Part shown: positions 37,239 to 45,351 of the stretch, piece after piece
Layout: each line of letters opens with the position of its first letter
Position numbering within the stretch: the stretch's first letter is position 1
Source of the DNA: CAVSRC01 sp963732845
Lineage (GTDB): Bacteria > Pseudomonadota > Alphaproteobacteria > Rhizobiales > Kaistiaceae
Direction of reading: 5' to 3'
Length of the DNA: 64,000 bases
Assembly: GCA_963732845.1 (NCBI GenBank)
Contig: CAVTBE010000018.1
Span: forward strand, 186,001 to 250,000
The notes under the pieces: generated by a model
What the model saw: the letters and a program-made list of their open reading frames with translations, nothing else
Databases searched by the model: none
What the model was told of the DNA's origin: nothing
Program-made: the position numbers and the translations under genes

Positions 37239-38333
37239 TCATGACGACAGCCCTCCGGCCAGCGACGGCAGGTCGAACGGGCGGAAGCCGTAATGGTTGA
37301 GCCAGCGCACGTCGGCATCGAAGAAGGCGCGCAGGTCCGGCATGCCGTATTTGAGCATGGCGATGCGGTCGATCCCCATGCCCCAGGCGAAGCCCTGATA
37401 CTTCTCCGGGTCGTGGCCGCCATAGCGGATGACGTTGGGATGGACGATGCCGCAGCCGAGGATCTCCAGCCAGTCGTCGCCCTCGCCGAAGCGGATCTCA
37501 TTGCCCTGACGGCGGCAGCGGATGTCCACCTCCATCGACGGGCTGGTGAAGGGGAAGAAGCTCGGGCGGAAGCGCATCTGCACCTGCTTGACCTCGAAGA
37601 AGGTGCGGCAGAATTCCTCGAGCACCCATTTCAGGTGGCCGATGTGACTGGTCTCGTCGATCACCAGGCCCTCGATCTGATGGAACATCGGGGTGTGGGT
37701 CTGGTCGGAATCGAACCGGTAGGTGCGCCCCGGCGCGACGATGCGGATCGGCGGTTTGGTCGCCTCCATGGTGCGGATCTGCACCGGCGAGGTGTGGGTC
37801 CTCAGCACCATGCGCTCGCCGTCGGCATTCTCGGGCAGGAAGAAGGTGTCGTGCATCTCGCGCGCCGGATGGTCGGGCGGGAAATTGAGCGCGGTGAAAT
37901 TGTAGTAGTCGGTCTCGATATCCGGCCCCTCGGCGATGACGAAGCCGAGATCGGCGAAGATGGCGGTGATCTCGTCGATGACCTGGCTGACCGGATGGAT
38001 GCGGCCGGCCTCGAGCGGCGCGGCGCGAACCGGCAGCGTGATGTCGACCGCCTCCGCGGCAAGGCGGCGGACGAGGTCCTGCTCCTTGAGGATGGCGCGG
38101 CGGGCGGCGAGCGCCTCTCCAACCCGGTCCTTGAGGCCGTTCAGCGCCGGTCCCATGACCTTGCGCTCCTCCGGCGACATGGCGCCGAGGCCCTTCATCA
38201 GTTCGGAAACGCGGCCCTTCTTGCCAAGAGCGGCGACGCGCTCCGCCTCCAGCGCCGGCTCGTCGGCGGCTTCGGCAATGCGCGCGGCAATGTCGCGCTC
38301 GAGCGCGACGATATCGGCTTCGATCTTTGTCAT
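37239..38333 (-). CDS. pheS: Phenylalanine--tRNA ligase alpha subunit
   Basis: A 364-residue class II synthetase subunit. The N-terminal coiled coil has LGKKGRVSELMKGLGAMSPE. The catalytic domain has HPVSQVIDEITAIFADLGF, NFPPDHPAREMHDTFF, motif 2 in VAPGRTYRFDSDQTHTPMFH and motif 3 in GFAWGMGIDRIAMLKYGM. The aminoacyl-site segment is FRPSFFPFTSPSMEVDIRCR. All expected blocks are present and length is normal. It lies downstream of rplT on the same strand. Confidence 0.96.
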   Translation of the reverse strand: MTKIEADIVALERDIAARIAEAADEPALEAERVAALGKKGRVSELMKGLGAMSPEERKVMGPALNGLKDRVGEALAARRAILKEQDLVRRLAAEAVDITLPVRAAPLEAGRIHPVSQVIDEITAIFADLGFVIAEGPDIETDYYNFTALNFPPDHPAREMHDTFFLPENADGERMVLRTHTSPVQIRTMEATKPPIRIVAPGRTYRFDSDQTHTPMFHQIEGLVIDETSHIGHLKWVLEEFCRTFFEVKQVQMRFRPSFFPFTSPSMEVDIRCRRQGNEIRFGEGDDWLEILGCGIVHPNVIRYGGHDPEKYQGFAWGMGIDRIAMLKYGMPDLRAFFDADVRWLNHYGFRPFDLPSLAGGLSS

Positions 38334-38467
38334 TTCGGCATCCGCCCAGGCCCTTTCAGGGCCTCGCTTTCAACAGAAAACCGGGCAGAGAACAAGCGCC
38401 GCCCGTGGGACAGCCGATCGCCGGCAGCCGGCGACCGGACTGGCAAGACGCCGAAGGCAAGAAAACG

Positions 38468-38827
38468 TCAGGCGGCGAGAGCGCCGGACGCCTTGTCCAC
38501 CAGCGTCTTGAACGAGGCCGGCTCGCTGACGGCAAGCTCGGCCAGGACCTTGCGGTCGATCTCGACCCCGGCCTTGCCGAGGCCGTCGATAAATCGACCA
38601 TAGGTCAGGCCGTGCTCGCGGACGGCAGCGTTGATGCGCTGGATCCACAAGGCGCGGAAGGACCGCTTGCGATTCTTGCGGTCGCGGTAGGCGTACTGCC
38701 CGGCCTTGTCGACGGCGGCCTTGGCGGTACGGATGGTGTTCTTGCGCCGGCCGTAGAAGCCTTTGGCGCGGGTCAGGACTTTCTTGTGCTTGGCGTGCGA
38801 CGTGACGCCGCGTTTCACTCGCGACAT
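38468..38827 (-). CDS. rplT: 50S ribosomal protein L20
   Basis: A 119-residue protein opening MSRVKRGVTSHAKHKKVLTR and AKGFYGRRKNTIRTAKAAVD, with YRDRKNRKRSFRALWIQRIN in the middle, the invariant L20 signature. It is encoded 27 bases after rpmI in the infC-rpmI-rplT operon. L20 usually represses its own operon by binding the leader RNA; no such RNA fold was worked out here. Confidence 0.98.
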   Translation of the reverse strand: MSRVKRGVTSHAKHKKVLTRAKGFYGRRKNTIRTAKAAVDKAGQYAYRDRKNRKRSFRALWIQRINAAVREHGLTYGRFIDGLGKAGVEIDRKVLAELAVSEPASFKTLVDKASGALAA

Positions 38828-38854
38828 GGGTGATACTCCTTGACGGGTCCAGGG

Positions 38855-39055
38855 TTAGGCGTTGGGGAGAAAGTACTTTTTGACGTTCTCGCCGTCGGTC
38901 TTGAACATGATGCGGGTGCCGCGCAGGTTGCGAATCTGCTTATTGGTCCGCTTGATCATGCCGTGCCGCTTGCCCATCTGGGCGTGAACCACCTTGCCGG
39001 TCGCGGTGAGCTTGAAGCGCTTCTTGGCGCCGCTCTTGGTCTTCAGCTTGGGCAT
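38855..39055 (-). CDS. rpmI: 50S ribosomal protein L35
   Basis: A 66-residue basic protein: MPKLKTKSGAKKRFKLTATG, then KVVHAQMGKRHGMIKRTNKQ and a short C-terminus ending KKYFLPNA. This is the complete family pattern. It lies between infC and rplT. A 303 bp spacer carrying two palindromic repeats separates it from infC. Confidence 0.98.
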   Translation of the reverse strand: MPKLKTKSGAKKRFKLTATGKVVHAQMGKRHGMIKRTNKQIRNLRGTRIMFKTDGENVKKYFLPNA

Positions 39056-39263
39056 TTTGCTTCCTTCGATACTTTGAGGATTGCTCTTTGAGGAGCATTC
39101 GGCACCGCCACGGCATGCCCTTTATCAGGCCGGGCGGCGCGAAACCGCGGGTTTATAGCGGTGTCGGGTGCGCTGCACAAGGGCATCGCACCGGCGCAAA
39201 TGGCGCCGTTTTCGCAAGATCACCGTGGTCCCCGCGCGAACGGGGACTTTATGGCTCTGGCGA
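39056..39263 (-). other. Spacer between infC and rpmI, no gene seen
   Basis: With the repeats at 39264-39358 this makes a 303 bp gap in a normally compact ribosomal operon. No open frame with a ribosome site was found. It may hold an additional promoter for rpmI-rplT. Confidence 0.4.
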
Positions 39264-39358
39264 GCGCCGGACGGAAAGTGCGTCACACTTTTCCCTGCAG
39301 TCGCATTTTCTGACGCAATGCCGGACGGAAAAGTGCTGCACACTTTTCCTGGCATTGC
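39264..39358. repeat. Two adjacent GCCGGACGGAAAAGTG palindromic repeats
   Basis: One copy spans about 39264-39304 (variant, GGACGGAAAGTG...CACTTTTCC) and a better one spans 39315-39358, where GCAATGCCGGACGGAAAAGTG pairs with CACTTTTCCTGGCATTGC. The second directly follows the infC stop codon. A third copy lies at 62285-62328. The motif resembles dispersed palindromes common in Rhizobiales genomes. Confidence 0.75.
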
Positions 39359-39895
39359 TTAGCGCGGCGCCAGCACCATCATCATCTGGCGGCCTTCCAG
39401 CCTAGGCTCGGCCTCGACCTTGGCGAATTCCGCGGTCTCTTCCTTGACGCGGGCGAGCAGGCGGGCACCGATATCCTGGTGCGCCATTTCGCGGCCGCGG
39501 AAGCGCAGGGTCACCTTGACCTTGTCGCCTTCATCGAAGAAGCGCCTGATCGCCCGCATCTTCACCTCGTAGTCGTGGGTGTCGATGTTGGGACGCATCT
39601 TGATCTCCTTGATCTCGATGGTCTTCTGGCGCTTGCGCGCCTCGGCGGCTTTCTTCTGGGCCTGGAACTTGTACCGTCCATAGTCGAGGATCTTGGCGAC
39701 GGGCGGCGCAGAATTCGGAGCGATCTCGACGAGGTCCATACCGGCTTCCTGGGCCAGCTCCAGCGCCCGCTGGATGGGGACCACGCCGTGATTCTCGCCT
39801 TCGTTGTCGATCAGCTGGACCTGGGGGACGCGAATCTCATCGTTGGTCCGGGGACCTTCCTTGGTCGTCGGAGGGGCTTTGAAAGGTCGGCGAAT
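39359..39895 (-). CDS. infC: Translation initiation factor IF-3, with ATT start codon
   Basis: The 178-residue protein is read from ATT 39895 (IRRPFKAPPTTKEGPRTNDE), with AGAGGAG about nine bases upstream. The first in-frame ATG (39784) would remove the conserved NDEIRVPQVQLIDNEGENHG start of the N-domain. The C-domain has YRFK-type linker DYGRYKFQAQKKAAEARKRQ, IKEIKMRPNIDTHDYEVKMR and VTLRFRGREMAHQDIGARLL. An AUU start is the known device by which IF-3 represses its own synthesis in other bacteria. The gene leads the rpmI-rplT-pheST set. Confidence 0.95.
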   Translation of the reverse strand: MRRPFKAPPTTKEGPRTNDEIRVPQVQLIDNEGENHGVVPIQRALELAQEAGMDLVEIAPNSAPPVAKILDYGRYKFQAQKKAAEARKRQKTIEIKEIKMRPNIDTHDYEVKMRAIRRFFDEGDKVKVTLRFRGREMAHQDIGARLLARVKEETAEFAKVEAEPRLEGRQMMMVLAPR

Positions 39896-40026
39896 GACAG
39901 CAGTCTCCTCTGTTGATTCAATAGGAAATGTGGTGCGCGGGAAGGCTCTCGCAGCTCTCCCCGAACGAAACAGGAATCGGACAAGCCGCGGGGGAAGTCA
40001 ACGGGCAGGTGGCGCGAGGGAAAACA

Positions 40027-40848
40027 ATGAACGAATCCATGGCTGAAATGGTGCTTATCGGCAACGGTGACAAGGTCGGTGACAGCGGGGCCGGTGACAG
40101 CGGCGCGGTCGGAGGCGGCCCGCGCGAGATCGCGGTGCGCCGCCGCCCCGGCGGGACGCCGGGGCTCTTCTGGCTGGGCGGCTTCCGTTCCGACATGGAG
40201 GGCAGCAAGGCGCGCGCCGTCGACGCCCACGCCGCGGAGCGCGGGCTGGCCTGCACCCGCTTCGACTATTCCGGCCACGGCCGCTCCGGCGGGCGCTTCG
40301 AGGATGGCACCATCTCGCGCTGGCTGGCGGAGGCCGAGGCGGTGTTCGACCGGATGACCGCAGGGCCACAGATCGCCGTCGGCTCGTCGATGGGCGGCTG
40401 GATCGCGCTGCTGCTGGCGGAACGGTTAGCCGGCACAAGACCTCTCGCAGGACTGGTGCTGATCGCCCCGGCGGTCGACATGACGCGCAAGCTGATGTGG
40501 GACGGCTGGGACGCAAAGGCGCGGCAGGAGCTGGAGACGACCGGCGTCGTCCTGCAGCCCAGCGACTATTCCGACGCGCCCTATCCGATCACGCGGGCGC
40601 TGATCGCCGACGGCGACACCCATCTCTTCGGCGACAGGCTGATCGAGACCGGCTGCCCGGTGCACATCCTGCAGGGCACCGAGGACACCGACGTGCCGTG
40701 GACGCACGCCACCGAACTGGTCACCCATTTCGCCTCCGACGACGTGGTGCTCACCCTGGTCAAGGGCGGCGACCACCGCCTGTCGCGGCCGGAGGACCTC
40801 GCCCGGCTGGCGGCGGCGATCGACGGGCTGATTGCGGAGGCCGGCTAA
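40027..40848 (+). CDS. Alpha/beta hydrolase
   Basis: A 273-residue hydrolase of the AB_hydrolase/BAAT-like type. It has GLFWLGGFRSDMEGSKARAV, the FDYSGHGRSGGRFEDGTISR strand, the nucleophile elbow GSSMGG (in QIAVGSSMGGWIALLLAERL), an acid in LQGTEDTDVPWTHA and the catalytic His in GGDHRLSRPED. The family also includes the host palmitoyl-protein thioesterase ABHD10. The natural substrate is unknown. It is transcribed divergently from infC. ATG 40027 is chosen; the frame is open somewhat further upstream. Confidence 0.87.
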   Translation: MNESMAEMVLIGNGDKVGDSGAGDSGAVGGGPREIAVRRRPGGTPGLFWLGGFRSDMEGSKARAVDAHAAERGLACTRFDYSGHGRSGGRFEDGTISRWLAEAEAVFDRMTAGPQIAVGSSMGGWIALLLAERLAGTRPLAGLVLIAPAVDMTRKLMWDGWDAKARQELETTGVVLQPSDYSDAPYPITRALIADGDTHLFGDRLIETGCPVHILQGTEDTDVPWTHATELVTHFASDDVVLTLVKGGDHRLSRPEDLARLAAAIDGLIAEAG

Positions 40849-40854
40849 TCCAGA

Positions 40855-41718
40855 CTAGGTCTGCGGCGACTGCCCGGCGAACAGGCGGCGATGCCGGGGC
40901 AGCAGCGCCGCCAGCCGGTCGATGACGCCGCGCACGACGGGCTCGTGGCGCGCCTGCTCGTTGAGCACCAGCCACTGCTCTTCGCGCAATTCGTCGATGG
41001 TACCGCCGGCGCGCGTGAGGCCCGGCTCCTCATCACCGACGAAACAGGGCAGCACTGCCTGGCCGATGCCGACGAGAACGCAATCGAGGACCGCGCGGGG
41101 ATCGCTGCAGGTGATGTGCGCCAGCGCAGAGTGGTTGCGGGCGACCCACTGCGCGGTCGGGGTGATCGAGGCTTCGCCGGTGACGGCAACCCAGGGCAGA
41201 TCGCCGCGCGCCCCACGCGCCCGGTAGAGGGCGTAGGCGACGTCATTCATGCGGCGCCCGGCGAGATACGGCTCCTGCGGTGCGCGGTTGCGCAGGCCGA
41301 TATCGGCCTGGCGACGCTGAATATCGACGCGCTGGTGAGCCGTGGACAATTCGATCGCCAGCGCTTCATCGCCGGCCCACACCTCGTCCATGTGGCGGGC
41401 AATGAAGCGGCTGGTCCACGAGCCGGCCGAGATGCGCACCAGCCGGCGGGGCGTCTCATCGCGCCAGCGCTCGATGCCGCGCGCCGCCGCCTCCATCTCC
41501 TGGGCGTACTGGTAGAGCGCCTGGCCGGCTTCGGTCAGCTCGTAGCCCGCCTGGCTGCGCGTGAACAGCTGACGGTCGAGACTGCGTTCGAGCGCGTTCA
41601 TGCGCCGGCCGAGCGTCGGCGCGCTGGCGCCGGTCTGGCGGGCGGCGGCATTGAGCCCGGCATTGCGCGCGACCGCCAGAAAAAGCCGCAGTTCCTCCCA
41701 GTCGGTGGGCTGTTTCAT
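40855..41718 (-). CDS. LysR-family transcriptional regulator
   Basis: A 287-residue protein from ATG 41718. The N-terminal winged helix reads WEELRLFLAVARNAGLNAAA, then RQTGASAPTLGRRMNALERS and LFTRSQAGYELTEAGQAL. The effector domain follows, with ISAGSWTSRFIARHMDEVWA and GIGQAVLPCFVGDEEPGLTR. It is convergent with the hydrolase gene. Its likely target is a divergent promoter at 41719-41816. The inducer is unknown. Confidence 0.9.
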   Translation of the reverse strand: MKQPTDWEELRLFLAVARNAGLNAAARQTGASAPTLGRRMNALERSLDRQLFTRSQAGYELTEAGQALYQYAQEMEAAARGIERWRDETPRRLVRISAGSWTSRFIARHMDEVWAGDEALAIELSTAHQRVDIQRRQADIGLRNRAPQEPYLAGRRMNDVAYALYRARGARGDLPWVAVTGEASITPTAQWVARNHSALAHITCSDPRAVLDCVLVGIGQAVLPCFVGDEEPGLTRAGGTIDELREEQWLVLNEQARHEPVVRGVIDRLAALLPRHRRLFAGQSPQT

Positions 41719-41816
41719 TTCTGAAATGTCCCTTCCGATAACGATGCTGGCGCAGAGCGGCACTGAGGTCAATATCCCACTTCGATAACGTTTTTACGGC
41801 ACTGAAGGGGTATTTC

Positions 41817-42002
41817 ATGTTTGACATTTATGGACTCGCCGCCGCCCATCTGGCGCCGGTGGAGAAGATGAGCTGGGACGAACTGGCAGCCCGTTGTGAC
41901 CGTCCGTGCGCGGCTGTGGCGTGCGCTCAGCGGCCTGACGGCGCTGGTTCGCCGGCGCGCCAGGTTCCATCGCGCCACAGCGTGCTCAAGCCTTCGCGAT
42001 AG
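41817..42002 (+). CDS. Possible small protein divergent from LysR
   Basis: ATG 41817 has a GAAGGGG ribosome site and opens MFDIYGLAAAHLAPVEKMSW, which looks like real protein. The rest, beyond about residue 27, becomes low-quality and overlaps the 3' end of the convergent SDR gene. A one-base change near 41900 would give a basic Leu/Arg-rich tail instead. It may be a short gene controlled by the LysR regulator or a damaged remnant. Confidence 0.3.
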   Translation: MFDIYGLAAAHLAPVEKMSWDELAARCDRPCAAVACAQRPDGAGSPARQVPSRHSVLKPSR

Positions 42003-42823
42003 GTCGGGAAGCGCAACGACATGCCGAGTTCCAACTTGAGACGCTGGTTGGCGACCCGCTTGTTGTCTTCGTAGAAGGAGCGCGCCATGGGCGAAAGCGC
42101 CGCATCGGCGAAGGCAATCTCCGGCGGTGGGTCGACCCCCATCAAGGCCGCCGCATAGGCGACCACGTCCTGCGGCGGGGCCGGCTCGTCGTCGGCGACG
42201 TTGAAGAGGCCGGCGGCGGTCTGCGCGACCGCCGCTTCCAGCGTCCGGACGATGTCGTCGACATGGATGCGGTTGAAGACCTGGCCCGGCTTGACGATGC
42301 GGTGCGCCTTGCCCTCGCTGAGATTGGCGAGCGCGTTGCGGCCGGGACCGTAGATGCCGGCAAGGCGGAAGACCGCCAGCGGCACGCCGCGTTCGCCGGC
42401 AAGCGCGCCCCAGGCCTGTTCGGCAGCGAGGCGCTGATGGGCGCGGGCCGATTTCGGATGCGGGGTGGTGCGCTCGCTCACCCAGGCGCCGCCATAATCG
42501 CCATAGACGCCGACGGTGGAGAGGAGGCCGATCCATGCCAGATGCGGCGCGGCGCGGATCGCCCCGGCAAAATGGGCGAGAACCGGATCGGCCTTTCCGG
42601 GCGGGATCGAGACCAGGAGATAGGTGGCGCCGGCCAGCGCCTCGGCGAGCGCGGGCGACGGCGATGCACCGTCCCAGGGGATCGTCGCGATCCCCTGCCC
42701 CGCCGGGCGGCCCGGCGCCCGCACCGTGCCGCCGACCCATTCGGCGCTTGGCGCCATCGCCCGGGCGAAGGCCCCGGCGCTGTAGCCGAGGCCGAAGACG
42801 AACAGGCGCACCGGCGGGCTCAT
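41927..42823 (-). CDS. NAD-dependent epimerase/dehydratase-like SDR
   Basis: A 298-residue atypical extended SDR. The Rossmann motif is LFVFGLGYSAGAFARAMAPS. LLVSIPPG replaces the usual NAA loop, then IGLLSTVGVYGDYGGAWVSE holds the active-site Ser. LAVFRLAGIYGPGRNALANL and VFNRIHVDDIVRTLEAAV follow. There is no YxxxK motif in its usual place, as in YeeZ-type SDRs. Function is unknown. Its start overlaps the end of the YdeI-like gene by four bases. Confidence 0.82.
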   Translation of the reverse strand: MSPPVRLFVFGLGYSAGAFARAMAPSAEWVGGTVRAPGRPAGQGIATIPWDGASPSPALAEALAGATYLLVSIPPGKADPVLAHFAGAIRAAPHLAWIGLLSTVGVYGDYGGAWVSERTTPHPKSARAHQRLAAEQAWGALAGERGVPLAVFRLAGIYGPGRNALANLSEGKAHRIVKPGQVFNRIHVDDIVRTLEAAVAQTAAGLFNVADDEPAPPQDVVAYAAALMGVDPPPEIAFADAALSPMARSFYEDNKRVANQRLKLELGMSLRFPTYREGLSTLWRDGTWRAGEPAPSGR

Positions 42824-43398
42824 TCGCCGGGGCGCCTGAGATGCTTGACCTTACGGCCGGCGGCCGAGTCGGCAATCAGCGTGGCCAGGCGCCGCTCGCG
42901 GGTTTCTTCCTGTTTGGCGCTCATCACCCACCAGATGGCCGGGTGGCGATAGGAGCGCGGCATGACCTCAAACCACGCCCACGCCGCGGGCTCGGCACGG
43001 AAGCGCCGCTCGTAAGCCGGCGCCAGAACCGTGTCGCGGTTTTCGAAGGAATACTGCTTCTGCCTGTTGGGATCGCGGCCCTGATAGGCGTCAAGTCCCG
43101 CCGGCGCGACACGACCCTCGCCGATCAGCTCCTCGATGCGCCCCATGTTCACGGCGCTCCACACGCTGTCCGGCTTGCGCGGGGTGAAGCGGATCGACCA
43201 GGCGGCATGGCCGCCGCGACGCAGGCCGTCGATCCAGCCGAAGCAGAGGGCCTCGTCGAGGGCTTCCCGATAGGTGATGCCCGCCTTGTCCGACCAGGTC
43301 TTGTAGAAGCCGATCCACTGCTCGTCGGCGATGGCGTGGTTCTGCTCAAGCCAGGCGCGCCATTCCTGCCGATCCTGGAAGAAGCGGGCCTCGCTCAT
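42820..43398 (-). CDS. YdeI/OmpD-associated family protein
   Basis: A roughly 192-residue protein: FFQDRQEWRAWLEQNHAIAD, then EQWIGFYKTWSDKAGITYRE, ALDEALCFGWIDGLRRGG, IRFTPRKPDSVWSAVNMGRI and RRLATLIADSAAGRKVKHLR. This is the full YdeI-like pattern; members have been linked to resistance to cationic peptides, but their biochemistry is unclear. Start 43398 has GGGAGG just upstream and overlaps the queG stop (ATGA), so it is coupled to queG. Confidence 0.87.
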   Translation of the reverse strand: MSEARFFQDRQEWRAWLEQNHAIADEQWIGFYKTWSDKAGITYREALDEALCFGWIDGLRRGGHAAWSIRFTPRKPDSVWSAVNMGRIEELIGEGRVAPAGLDAYQGRDPNRQKQYSFENRDTVLAPAYERRFRAEPAAWAWFEVMPRSYRHPAIWWVMSAKQEETRERRLATLIADSAAGRKVKHLRRPGE

Positions 43399-44568
43399 GG
43401 CGCCTCCCATTCGGCGCGCACCGCCGCGTCGGCTTCGCCGGGAAGATGCTCCGCCGTCAACGCGGCGAATTCCTTAGCCGGCAAAAGACGCGACAGGGCC
43501 CAGACGGCGGCGCCACGGACCAGCGGTGCCGGATCGGCAAGATGGGCCCGCGCCGCGTCCGCCAATTCGGGCGAAGCGGAATTGCCGACCGCGATCAACA
43601 CGTTGTGCAGGAAGCGGTCGCGTCCGATGCGCTTCACCGGCGAGCCCGCGAATTTCTGCCGGAAGGCGGCATCGTCAAGCGCCGCCAGTTCGGCCAGCGG
43701 CGGGGCGGCGAGGTCGTCGCGGGCCTTGAGCTTCGCCTCGCGGGTGGCTTGCGCGAACTTGTTCCACGGGCAGACGGCCAGGCAATCGTCGCAGCCGTAG
43801 ATGCGGTTGCCGATGGCCGCGCGAAACTCGCGCGGGATGGGGCCGGCATGCTCGATGGTGAGGTAGGAGATGCAGCGGCGGGCGTCGAGCCGGTAGGGCG
43901 CCGGAAAGGCGTCGGTCGGGCAGATGTCGAGGCAGGCGCGGCAGGTGCCGCAATGGTCGCTCTCGGGCGGGTCGGCGGGCAGTGCCGCCGCGGTGAGGAT
44001 GGCGCCGAGGAACAGCCAGGAACCGAATTCACGGCTGACCAGGTTGGTGTGCTTGCCCTGCCAGCCGAGGCCGGCGGCGGCGGCCAGAGGCTTTTCCATC
44101 AGCGGCGCGGTATCGACGAAGACCTTGACGTCGGACTGCGCATAGGCGGCGAAGCGGCCGGCGACGCGCTTGAGCTTGCCCTTGATGAGATCGTGATAGT
44201 CGCGGTGGCGGGCATAGACCGAGACGGTGGCGCGCTCGCGTTTCGCCAGCGTCGCCAGCGGATCGCTGTCCGGCCCGTAGTTCAGGCCGAGCATGACGAC
44301 GGCACCGACCTCCGGCCACAGAGCGCGGGGGCTTTCGCGGCGCGCCGCCTTGGCTTCCAGCCAGTCCATGGTGCCGTGCTGGCCTTCGGCGAGGAATTTT
44401 CGGAGGCGCGGCGCGGCATCCGGAATCGCGTCCGGACGCGTAACGCCGATGAGCCCGAAACCCTCGGCGCGGGCGTCTTCGACGAGCCGGCGCTTGAGCG
44501 CGGCCAGATCGGCCGCATGGGGCTTGGCGCGCGGTTTCTCGCAGGGTGTCGGCCGGGGTGGCGATCAT
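43395..44568 (-). pseudogene. queG: Epoxyqueuosine reductase, apparent frameshift near the N-terminus
   Basis: QueG reduces epoxyqueuosine to queuosine in tRNA using a cobamide and two 4Fe-4S clusters. The open frame from 44369 (MDWLEAKAARRESP) has VDTAPLMEKPLAAAAGLGWQ, GKHTNLVSREFGSWLFLG, the cluster motifs CGTCRACLDICPTDAF and CDDCLAVCPWNKF, and a C-terminal HEAT-like region. About 66 further residues (KPHAADLAALKRRLVEDARA, GFGLIGVTRPDAIPD) are open upstream but reach a stop without a start codon. An ATG at 44568 in the next frame (MIATPADTLRE) fits if one base is missing near 44535 in GAGAAACC. If the indel is a sequence error, the enzyme is intact at about 390 residues. Confidence 0.87.
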
Positions 44569-45351
44569 GGGCGCGGAGTGAACCACCAAGGACGCTCGGG
44601 GGAAAGGGGCCGCCACCTCTCCCATGGGGAAGGGGAGAGCCCACCGCATGGTTCTCCGTTCCCGCGCGCTTTCAGCACCGGGTGATGAACACTTCTTTCG
44701 TCCCTGTCCGGCCTTCGGCCGTCCTCGCCTCTTGTCGGAGACGAGGGGGTGGCGGGCGCCCGGCGAGTGCCGTGCGGTATTCCGCGAAAACTGGGGCGCT
44801 CGCCCGAGCGCCCGCCGCGGCGATTTTTCTCCGTCTCCCGGCAGGCGCTACGCCCTGCATTTGCGCAGGGTTCAAGCCCTGAGGGCGGCCGGTCGTAGTG
44901 CCGACGGTCCCGCCGGGAACGCCCCGAGGGCCGGATAAGCAAATCCGGAGCGCGGGGGCGCCGCACCCCCGCTCCACCTAAGGTCGCCACCGGTCGGCGC
45001 CCCTCTTGAGCGAGGATGCAAACCAATATGAGGGCGGTTCAGGAGGCGGGGATAACTTTCTTTTTGCCCCCACCCGGCTCGGCCTTCGGTCTCGCCACCC
45101 TCCCCGCGCTGCGCGGGGGAGGGAGGGAACATGCCGTGAGCACTGAGCCCAACCTCCCCCTTGCGGGACCCGCAAGGGGGAGGAGGGCGTATGCCGCAAA
45201 ACGCTTAGCTTCTCACGCACTCCGCATGTTCATCACATGCCTACTGCAAGGCACGGCTTGAGTTTGAGGGTCCTCTCCCCCCTTGCGGGGGAGAGACAGA
45301 GAGGGGGGTACGGGCACAGGCGACGACGTGGATGGCCGGGACAGCTACCGA
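44569..45351. other. Repeat-rich region without recognisable genes
   Basis: This 783 bp stretch contains many short inverted repeats: around 44608-44640 (CTCTCCCATGGGGAAGGGGAG), 44930-44985 (GCGCGGGGGCGCC type), 45097-45127, 45150-45188 (CTCCCCCTTGCGGG...CCCGCAAGGGGGAG) and 45271-45310. Open frames on either strand read as Arg/Pro/Gly-rich chains without conserved motifs. It separates queG from the TIR-like gene and may act as an accumulation site for mobile palindromes. Confidence 0.6.

Noticed and set aside
44624..44938. Open frames in the repeat cluster after queG
   Set aside because: They read through palindromes and give Arg/Pro/Gly-rich chains without motifs.
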